A DNA stretch of 5,305 nt from Prevotellaceae bacterium UBA1716 (GTDB lineage Bacteria; Bacteroidota; Bacteroidia; Bacteroidales; Bacteroidaceae): contig DCIW01000116.1 in assembly GCA_002317225.1 (NCBI GenBank), positions 1,085 through 6,389 on the forward strand, given 5' to 3'. The position numbers and the translations under genes were made by a program. Below, piece after piece: positions 1 through 5,305 of the stretch; position 1 is the stretch's first letter, and every line of letters starts with the position of its first letter. The notes under the pieces were generated by a model that had not been told where the DNA came from, ran no database searches, and saw nothing but the letters and a program-made list of their open reading frames with translations.

Positions 1-1470
1 ATCGAAGGTGGCAATCCTTGCAAAATCGAATGGATAAACAACAACAGCTACTACTTGAAATATAAAGCAGGTAGTAAGGAATACACCGAGAAATGGGTGC
101 GCGAACCTCTGCCAAAGGAGATGACTGCATTCGTAAAGGACTGCATGTCGGGTAAGGGCAATGTGAAGCAGTTGCCTACCGAACCAAAGGAACTGATGGC
201 TGTGCTCGATGCCATGCCTAACTGCAAGGAACGATGGAACGGTTACTACAAAGTGATGAAAATGCCTGAAGCGAACACTCCTGAGGGATGGCCATTGAAG
301 GTGCAAGCATTGATTCAGATGTCACAGATGCAGAAGGAGAATGGCAACATGTCTGAAGCCCGCAAACTTGCTGCACAGGCTGATGAACTTGCTGAAGCAC
401 ACGCAACTGATGGTACCGCCGAGGCCATGTGGTACGCTGCTCAGGTGTATATCAACGATGAATCGATGCTCGACTTTGGTGACTTCGAGAAGAATAGCGA
501 GACTTTGGAGATGGCACTCACTTGTCTTGATGAGTTCCGCCGACTCTCAGTCGAAGAGCCAGGCAAATGGAAGGACGAATTGGCACAGTTTGATGAAAAG
601 TATATGCATGTGGCTGAGAATCTTACTAGTGCATACGCAATGAGTGAGCAGAATAAGAAGTGCATCTTTGTTGGAAACAAAACACTGAAGATGTGGGAGA
701 AGACCAGCGAGGAATTCAAAAACAATACACTCTACTCTCGATACAATATCCAATCCTGCATGCTCTTCTCGGCACAGCAAACAGGCAACAAGCAAGTACT
801 CGAAACTTGTGCCAACGATATCTCCGCTTTCCTTGCTGATGTGTCGGAGAAATTCCAGAAAGGCGAGGTAACCATGGATGCAGACACACGCGAAACAATG
901 ATGTCATTCAGCACCACCCTTATGCAGACTTATTGTCTCGAAGGCGATCTTGAGCGTAGTAGTGAATACGCTGCTCTTGCCAAGACTTTCCGTCCAGAAA
1001 GTAGCAGTTTCATCGATTACAGATACTGCATGGCACTTGCTGATGCAGGACGCTACGAAGAAGCCGACCGCCTTCACACCGAATTGCTGAAGGATGAAGA
1101 CTTTGTAAAACAATATCTTGCTGATGGCAATGATCCTGTAGCCAAGAAACTTGAAGGTCACATCCAACCAAAGCAGAAGCCTACAACATCCACTCAAGCC
1201 CAGACTGTCACTCCTGAGCAGAACGCTCAAACCGAGCAGCAGCAGGCTCAGGCAAAGAAGAAGGCTGAGACTCAAAAGAAGATCAGCAACCAGCTTGCTA
1301 ATGTCAACAAGGAACTGGACAAGGCTCAAGGTGCCAACCGAGTCAAGATTAAAGGTTATACAGCCTCCAGCACTAATGCCACACAAGCCAAGAAGGACAA
1401 GAATGGTCGCGTTGCACTCCCAGTTGATAGTGCCAAGAAAGCTGGTGTAGGCATACACTTCAAGTTCTGA
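1..1470 (+). CDS. TPR-like helical repeat protein, 5'-truncated by the window edge
   Basis: The frame is open from base 1 to the TGA at 1468-1470, giving 489 visible residues. A TTG at 55 is only an internal Leu codon, because the coding-like frame runs on upstream of it, so the true start lies outside the window. Numbering from base 1, residues from about 95 to 375 are amphipathic helices rich in Ala, Leu, Glu and Lys. They resemble tetratricopeptide-type helix pairs, for example around NMSEARKLAAQADELAEAH and ALADAGRYEEADRLHTELL. Residues about 389-428 (nt 1165-1284) are a Gln/Lys/Ala/Thr-rich low-complexity tail, possibly coiled coil. The protein ends with an alternating polar/non-polar strand, GVGIHFKF. 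TPR-like repeats usually mediate protein-protein contacts; the partner is unknown. I do not recognise the specific family, and the missing N-terminus hides any signal peptide. The next gene starts 490 bases downstream, so a shared operon is unlikely. Confidence 0.85.
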   Translation: MEGGNPCKIEWINNNSYYLKYKAGSKEYTEKWVREPLPKEMTAFVKDCMSGKGNVKQLPTEPKELMAVLDAMPNCKERWNGYYKVMKMPEANTPEGWPLKVQALIQMSQMQKENGNMSEARKLAAQADELAEAHATDGTAEAMWYAAQVYINDESMLDFGDFEKNSETLEMALTCLDEFRRLSVEEPGKWKDELAQFDEKYMHVAENLTSAYAMSEQNKKCIFVGNKTLKMWEKTSEEFKNNTLYSRYNIQSCMLFSAQQTGNKQVLETCANDISAFLADVSEKFQKGEVTMDADTRETMMSFSTTLMQTYCLEGDLERSSEYAALAKTFRPESSSFIDYRYCMALADAGRYEEADRLHTELLKDEDFVKQYLADGNDPVAKKLEGHIQPKQKPTTSTQAQTVTPEQNAQTEQQQAQAKKKAETQKKISNQLANVNKELDKAQGANRVKIKGYTASSTNATQAKKDKNGRVALPVDSAKKAGVGIHFKF

Positions 1471-1474
1471 TATG

Positions 1475-1531
1475 TGCAAGTTTCTTATCGAAAACAATTT
1501 TTGTTTAAAAACTTGCATCTTCCATCTTTTT
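1475..1531 (+). terminator. Possible intrinsic terminator after the TPR-like gene
   Basis: A 9-bp perfect inverted repeat, TGCAAGTTT (1475-1483) and AAACTTGCA (1509-1517), begins five bases after the stop codon. Inside it is a second stem, AAACAA (1492-1497) with TTGTTT (1501-1506), closed by a three-base loop. A run of five T follows at 1527-1531. The position suits a transcription terminator. However, the stem is AT-rich, the outer loop is large, and the T-run starts about ten bases after the stem instead of directly behind it. It could instead be a 3' mRNA-stabilising hairpin. Confidence 0.4.
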
Positions 1532-1561
1532 GATATATTTAACTGATTTAGCGTTTGTTAC

Positions 1562-1690
1562 CTTATGGAGGTTACATATCAAACATCCATAAACTTCCAT
1601 ACGGGCAGATTCGTATAGAGTTTCCATAGTAGGAAACGAGCGTTTCCTAAGGTGGAAACGACAGTTTCCAATGGTAGGAATGATGGAAAC
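1562..1690. repeat. 22-bp palindromic tandem repeat array (GTTTCC/GGAAAC half-sites)
   Basis: GTTTCC occurs at 1620, 1642 and 1664, an exact 22-base period. Each is followed six bases later by GGAAAC (1632, 1654) or, in the third unit, by a degenerate copy at 1677 and an intact GGAAAC at 1685. Units read GTTTCC-N6-GGAAAC-N4. Neighbouring units also pair across their junctions: TAGGAAAC-GAGC-GTTTCCTA is a perfect 8-bp stem (1630-1649), and TGGAAAC-GACA-GTTTCCA a perfect 7-bp stem (1653-1670). Upstream, degenerate relatives appear: the direct pair AAACATCCAT/AAACTTCCAT (1581-1600) and an inverted TATGGAGGTT (1564-1573). The core is 1620-1690; the left boundary is a judgement. The array is non-coding. 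It may be a REP-like dispersed element, an array of binding sites, or a hairpin-forming transcript segment. Confidence 0.75.
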
Positions 1691-1926
1691 TATTAGAAGT
1701 GTGACAATAATCATACTATTAAGGGGTAGATAATGTACTTTATTTGGCTTTATTAGACTTTAATTAGCCTTTTTATATCCTTTTGACTTGAGAAAATGTA
1801 CAAACAAAGAAAGAAGATGTGCTAATTGTGGTACGAAAGTTCATCATCTATAACGTACAGCACGATAAAAAATGTGTTATTCAGCAAAAAGAGAGAATTC
1901 TATTCTTATGTATGATTTATTTTCAT
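1691..1926. other. AT-rich intergenic stretch without a recognisable gene
   Basis: This part of the gap between the two + strand genes has no coding-like frame of useful length. I counted 15 G/C out of 60 bases in 1741-1800. A nine-codon ATG frame at 1797-1826 ends in TAA and has nothing to recommend it. A loose, interrupted inverted repeat (GTGC and GTACG at 1819-1835 against CGTAC and GCAC at 1854-1863) is present but too imperfect to name. No tRNA, riboswitch or insertion-sequence end was seen. Confidence 0.55.
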
Positions 1927-1934
1927 TACATTTG
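1927..1934 (+). promoter_or_regulatory. Bacteroidota-type -7 promoter element for the M16 protease gene
   Basis: TACATTTG matches the TAnnTTTG -7 consensus known for the primary sigma factor of Bacteroides and relatives. It lies 26 bases before the ATG at 1961, implying a leader of roughly 20 bases. No good TTTG -33 element is found at the usual spacing upstream, where the sequence is TTCTTATG. The leader has no Shine-Dalgarno sequence and is A/T-rich, as is common in this phylum. Confidence 0.5.
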
Positions 1935-1960
1935 CAGAGAATAACAAATCTTTATACCTG

Positions 1961-4426
1961 ATGAAACTGCTTTTCCGCCATTCTCCACATCGTAGAGCAT
2001 ATACCATTACATTACGATTGGTACTTGCTTTTCTGCTCATTTCCTTTATTGTGATTTTAATTCATCTAAGAAATGGAGCGAAAAGTCAGAATCTTGTTGC
2101 TCAACCAATTGGATTGGGCAGCGAACTGATGCATGCTCCTTCACAACAACTGCCTATAGACACAGCAATTACGATGGGTGTGCTGGAAAATGGACTCACT
2201 TATTATGTTCTCTTAGATAAAACATATAAGAATACTGCGAACTTCTACCTTATCCAAAAGACCGGTTCGTTTGTTGAGGAAGACAACGAATTGGGTATTG
2301 CTCATATTCTTGAGCACATGATGTTTCAAGGAACAAAGCATTTCCCTGACCTAACTATCATCAACTATATGAATGAGATTGGTGTGAAATTCGGTGATGA
2401 CTTAAATGCAGAAACAAACTTCTCTAACACCACTTACAAGATTCCTGGTGTGCCTATTCCTACAGAAGGAAGAATAGACACTTGCTTGCAGATTTTGCGT
2501 GATTGGTCTGCAGATGCTATCATTGAAGATGAGAAGATTGACAAGGAGCGTTCGGTCGTGAAGGAGGAATTGAGATGGAGAGGTTCGGACAACAGCATGA
2601 TTGGCATAATTGATGAGATATATAAAGGTACACGCTACGAAGGGCTTGAACCTATAGGTCGTGAAAGCACTCTTGACAAGATTGATGGCAGGATGATTCG
2701 TGATTTCTATCGCAAATGGTATCAACCTCAGAATCAAGCAGTAGTCGTTACCGGTGATGTGGATAAGAAGGCTGTTGAAAAGATTATCCGCAAGATGTTT
2801 GGAGACATGAAAAGAGGTGATGCTGTGGTACCTAATTATGGTTTGAATCTTGCAAAACTTAAAGAGCCAAATGTGCTGATTAGAAAGACTGGTAAAGGCG
2901 AAAACTGCACAGTTGAATTATTCTATAACAACACATTGAACAAGGAAAAGAACTATCGTAGCTCTCTTACAAGAGAAGTTGATTTTCGTTTGCAAAATGA
3001 TATGATTGAGGATGTCAGACAGCGTCTCCCAAGAATGCAAGGTGCTAACAATGAAATATTAGGCACATCATCTTTCCTCTCTTATTGGTGTGAGATTGAA
3101 CCAGACATGCCGATGATTTTGGCTTCCACTTCTTCGGTTGCAGATATGGAGGCATCATTATGCTTGTTGAGTCAGGAGGTGGAACGCATCAATCGATATG
3201 GTTTCTCGAAAGGAGAAATCAATAAGTCTTGTAACGGTGATGGCAATCTAACTGATTCAATTACAGAGATGAAAGACTTTCATGAGGGGCATTATACTCC
3301 TTTCAACAACATTGCCGACCATTTCCTTTATGGATACAGCCTTCCTTCTGCAAAGACAATAAATAATGTGAATGACTATTACAAAAAGCACATGACAAAC
3401 GCTGCTCGACATTCATTGTTCAAGTCTATTGCAAAGGATGAAAACCTCACAATCATAGTTACTTATCCTGATATTGAAGGTGCAAAATATCCTTCGAAAG
3501 AGGACATACTTCGTGTTTATCGTAAAGCAAAAAAAGCAGACCATTCTTCCACCGCGTTCGTGAATGCTGTGGATCAGGACTTTATGCATATTGCAAAGAA
3601 GCATAAGCCTAAAGGACAAGCTACGGATTCGGTAAGCCTCTTCCCTACTCCATTTGAGGAAAACATAGAACTCACATACGCTAACGGTGTAAAGGTCATC
3701 TACTCGGAAATCAATGGAGATATAAGAGTTGTTGCTTTCAGACATGGGGGATTGAGCCAGTTTGATCGCCGTGAGCGACAAATTGCAATTATGTCGCAAA
3801 ATGTGTTGAAAGACCCATTTTATAATTGCCCCGCATCAGATACTTGGACATTAGGTGAAGTGAGTTATGATAATGTTTTCACCATGAAGCAAGGGTATCA
3901 AGATGCAGTGGATGAATTCTTTAGATTTATCCATTACAAATTGACAAACACCACAATTGATACCCTAAAGTTCAAGCGTAAAATAAATGCAATGATCGCA
4001 AATAGAAAAGCGGGATTTATATATGAAGAAGATTTTAGTTCTTTCTCAAATTCTAATATTCGTAAGTCGGGCAACAGATTCAAACCGCCGACCGCTAAGG
4101 AATTAGAAGGTATAACTCTCGACGATGTACAACGAGTGTGCAATCAAATGGTAGATAACTTTAATGGTGCGGTATTTGTTGTACGGACTAAATATTCGCT
4201 CAACAAGGTTCGTCCATTATTGAAGAAATACTTTGGTTCGCTCTCTTCAAAACCAACTCCTTGCATGATTAATGCACGCAAGGAATTAGAGTTGAAGGAT
4301 GCTGATTCTCGCACAGTTAGAACAGTCAAAGTTTCTATGCCTGTCGTTTCATCTAATCTGTATTTTATTCAAGCAAAGAATTACGAGTACACTCAGCAGA
4401 ATATTATTTATCTGAATGCTGCATGA
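1961..4426 (+). CDS. M16 (insulinase/pitrilysin) family zinc metalloprotease, PqqL-like, cut short by an in-frame TGA
   Basis: This codes for 821 residues up to the TGA. Residues about 15-36 are one hydrophobic segment after a basic N-terminus, so the protein is probably membrane-anchored and periplasmic; no lipobox is seen. Residues about 70-215 form the catalytic M16 domain, with the inverted zinc motif HILEH at 115-119 (His115 and His119 bind zinc, Glu118 catalyses). In ERSVVKEE (196-203), Glu203 is the expected third ligand and Glu196 the auxiliary acid, the same seven-residue spacing as in pitrilysin and insulysin. Residues about 240-430 are the first M16_C domain, about 570-700 the inactive second peptidase-like domain without HxxEH, and from about 718 the final M16_C domain. 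The frame continues in homologous sense after the TGA to 4864, for 967 codons in all, near the length of E. coli PqqL. The ATG at 1961 fits the hydrophobic segment and the promoter. The truncated product lacks the substrate-binding Arg/Tyr pair and is probably inactive unless the TGA is read through. Confidence 0.88.
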   Translation: MKLLFRHSPHRRAYTITLRLVLAFLLISFIVILIHLRNGAKSQNLVAQPIGLGSELMHAPSQQLPIDTAITMGVLENGLTYYVLLDKTYKNTANFYLIQKTGSFVEEDNELGIAHILEHMMFQGTKHFPDLTIINYMNEIGVKFGDDLNAETNFSNTTYKIPGVPIPTEGRIDTCLQILRDWSADAIIEDEKIDKERSVVKEELRWRGSDNSMIGIIDEIYKGTRYEGLEPIGRESTLDKIDGRMIRDFYRKWYQPQNQAVVVTGDVDKKAVEKIIRKMFGDMKRGDAVVPNYGLNLAKLKEPNVLIRKTGKGENCTVELFYNNTLNKEKNYRSSLTREVDFRLQNDMIEDVRQRLPRMQGANNEILGTSSFLSYWCEIEPDMPMILASTSSVADMEASLCLLSQEVERINRYGFSKGEINKSCNGDGNLTDSITEMKDFHEGHYTPFNNIADHFLYGYSLPSAKTINNVNDYYKKHMTNAARHSLFKSIAKDENLTIIVTYPDIEGAKYPSKEDILRVYRKAKKADHSSTAFVNAVDQDFMHIAKKHKPKGQATDSVSLFPTPFEENIELTYANGVKVIYSEINGDIRVVAFRHGGLSQFDRRERQIAIMSQNVLKDPFYNCPASDTWTLGEVSYDNVFTMKQGYQDAVDEFFRFIHYKLTNTTIDTLKFKRKINAMIANRKAGFIYEEDFSSFSNSNIRKSGNRFKPPTAKELEGITLDDVQRVCNQMVDNFNGAVFVVRTKYSLNKVRPLLKKYFGSLSSKPTPCMINARKELELKDADSRTVRTVKVSMPVVSSNLYFIQAKNYEYTQQNIIYLNAA

Positions 4427-4433
4427 AGCATTC
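4414..4433 (+). other. In-frame TGA in the loop of a perfect 7-bp inverted repeat
   Basis: GAATGCT (4414-4420) and AGCATTC (4427-4433) are exact reverse complements separated by GCATGA. The last three bases of that loop are the in-frame stop of the protease gene (codon 822). The pairing is seen directly. Whether it matters is unknown: it could be chance, a hotspot for template-switch mutation at a quasi-palindrome, or an mRNA hairpin over the stop. Confidence 0.6.
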
Positions 4434-4864
4434 TCAACCAACTTGCAACGAACAATATCCGTTATCAAAATGGAAGTCTTTATTCTGTTCAAGAAGAGGC
4501 TATAAGCGAAACTCTTCCTCAGACTATGCAGGCAATAAAGGTAACTATGAGTTGTTCTGAAAAGGATTATGATGCTCTAAATCAAAGCGTTCGCAATCTT
4601 ATGCACGATATGGCATACGGTAATCTTATCACAGATCGTCTTCTCGCCTCTTACAAAAATAGTATCCAGAAGAAGATAGACCAAGCCAGTCTGGAAATGT
4701 TTGAATTCGATAAGATTCGCAATTATTACTACAATAATGGCCATCAATATTCCGAATGGGACATGTCCATCATCAACTCTATCACACCCAACAAACTCCG
4801 CAAATTCATGCGCACTTTTATGGACAATGTAGTAGTTACAGAAAGTGTTGAAATAACGAAATAA
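4427..4864 (+). pseudogene. Detached C-terminal part of the M16 protease gene
   Basis: Same frame as the upstream protease: 145 sense codons follow the TGA and end at TAA 4862-4864. The first downstream ATG is at 4526 and would give 112 residues if translation restarted there. The sequence is clearly the end of the last M16_C domain. IRYQNGSLYSV (residues 833-843 of the joined frame) carries Arg834 and Tyr841, the seven-residue-spaced pair that corresponds to Arg824/Tyr831 of human insulysin and binds substrate. It is followed by a helical region and a closing helix around TPNKLRKFMRTFMDN. Alone, this fragment has no zinc site and no export signal, so it should have no activity. No frameshift or second stop is present, which suggests a recent mutation, a sequencing error, or tolerated readthrough. 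Confidence 0.8.
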
Positions 4865-4902
4865 AGACGCGATAGTTATTGAAAACTTATAACCTAACAA
4901 TC

Positions 4903-5305
4903 TCATAATCTTTCAACTGAAGCTTGCGCCGTTGATTCATCTTTACTCAATACCAAATCAGCAAGAAGAACAGCATGTTCTGCCTCTTCTTTTGGTGCAT
5001 CCTTAGGCCGCCAAGCCACAATGAAACGTATTGTAGCGCTACAGACTGAATAGCCTTTCTCCTCCCACATACTGAGTGTAACTTGCATTCTTTGAGACAA
5101 TTGGCATACCGGTTTGTTGGTCTTTTCGTCATAAAGATAATACTTATCAAAATGAAGCTTATCGCCTGCTCTGAGAGCAAGTATTTCTTTCTTACGCGTT
5201 TTGAAGAAACCAAGGTTTACACCTTTGTGAGACAATTGAAGAACAACTTCGGATGGCAAATCATACATGTTTTGGTCCACAATTGTAATCTGCAAATTTA
5301 AAACC
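4903..5305 (-). CDS. C-terminal part of an unrecognised protein, running off the right edge
   Basis: Read on the minus strand, the frame is open from the window edge to TGA at 4905-4903, giving 133 visible residues. A TTG at 5295 is followed by a fair protein, but the frame is also open upstream (V-L-N before it), so I treat the gene as 5'-partial. The visible part looks like a compact mixed alpha/beta domain: strands around VVLQLSHKGVNLGFF, a basic turn (KTRKKE), RAGDKLHFDKYYLYDE, a helix QLSQRMQVTLSMWEEKGY, then strand SATIRFIVAWRP, and an acidic helix at the end. It gave me a weak recollection of the C-terminal tails of large RecQ-family helicases in Bacteroidota, which I could not verify. 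It converges on the protease gene with 38 bases between the stop codons and no clear terminator. Confidence 0.7.
   Translation of the reverse strand, partial: VLNLQITIVDQNMYDLPSEVVLQLSHKGVNLGFFKTRKKEILALRAGDKLHFDKYYLYDEKTNKPVCQLSQRMQVTLSMWEEKGYSVCSATIRFIVAWRPKDAPKEEAEHAVLLADLVLSKDESTAQASVERL

Noticed and set aside
904..1518. Minus-strand 204-codon open frame
   Set aside because: It lies antisense to the TPR-like gene. Its Leu/Ser-rich translation is the shadow expected from the Gln/Lys/Glu-rich coding strand.
1620..1690. CRISPR array
   Set aside because: The period is 22 bases, with only 4- and 6-base variable segments between short palindromic half-sites. There are no spacers of 25-40 bases and no cas genes in the window.
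1505..1714. Minus-strand 69-codon open frame across the intergenic repeat
   Set aside because: It runs through the palindromic array and the terminator-like region, has no protein-like composition, and its openness follows from the low-complexity repeats.
1797..1826. Nine-codon leader peptide frame upstream of the protease gene
   Set aside because: It is very short, lies upstream of the proposed promoter, and shows no attenuator structure or regulatory codon run.
4424..4426. Reassigned TGA codon (Trp or Gly) or selenocysteine
   Set aside because: TGA ends the TPR-like gene at 1468-1470 and the minus-strand gene at 4905-4903, and Trp is written TGG throughout. Only one TGA interrupts 967 codons. 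No GC-rich hairpin of the bacterial SECIS kind follows the TGA, and no catalytic Cys/Sec is expected at this place in M16 enzymes.
4875..4893. GTTAT/ATAAC inverted repeat between the convergent genes as a bidirectional terminator
   Set aside because: The stem is only five AT-rich base pairs and lacks a following T-run on either strand.
5083..5301. Plus-strand 72-codon open frame at the right end
   Set aside because: It is antisense to the better-supported minus-strand gene and has no domain-like pattern.

Overview
The window looks like a chromosomal segment from a Bacteroidota bacterium, probably from the Bacteroides/Prevotella group. The reasons are a TAnnTTTG-type -7 promoter element just upstream of one gene, no Shine-Dalgarno sequence at that gene's start, a periplasmic PqqL-like M16 protease of the size usual in this phylum, and a moderately AT-rich composition. 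No sequence search was possible, so the assignment is an inference.

Layout, left to right. (1) Positions 1-1470, + strand: the 3' part of a gene for a helical, TPR-like repeat protein. It ends in a Gln/Lys/Ala-rich tail and a short beta-strand-like C-terminus, and its start lies outside the window. (2) Positions 1471-1960: a 490-base non-coding gap. It holds a terminator-like nested inverted repeat, a compact array of 22-bp palindromic tandem repeats built from GTTTCC/GGAAAC half-sites, an AT-rich stretch with nothing recognisable, and a -7 promoter element close to the next gene. (3) Positions 1961-4864, + strand: an M16 (insulinase/pitrilysin) metalloprotease gene, interrupted by an in-frame TGA at 4424-4426. 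The reading frame stays open for another 145 codons after the TGA and still encodes the conserved C-terminal part of the family. (4) Positions 4903-5305, - strand: the C-terminal 133 residues of a convergently transcribed protein that runs off the right edge. Its family is not firmly recognised.

The genes show no evident joint pathway. The TPR-like gene and the protease gene share a strand but are separated by a possible terminator and a separate promoter, so they are probably transcribed independently. The last gene converges on the protease gene with a 38-bp gap.

The two points most worth following up are the nonsense codon in the protease gene and the 22-bp palindromic array. The nonsense codon sits in the loop of a perfect 7-bp inverted repeat and separates the zinc site from the substrate-binding Arg/Tyr pair. 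I do not see a convincing new multi-gene system in this window.
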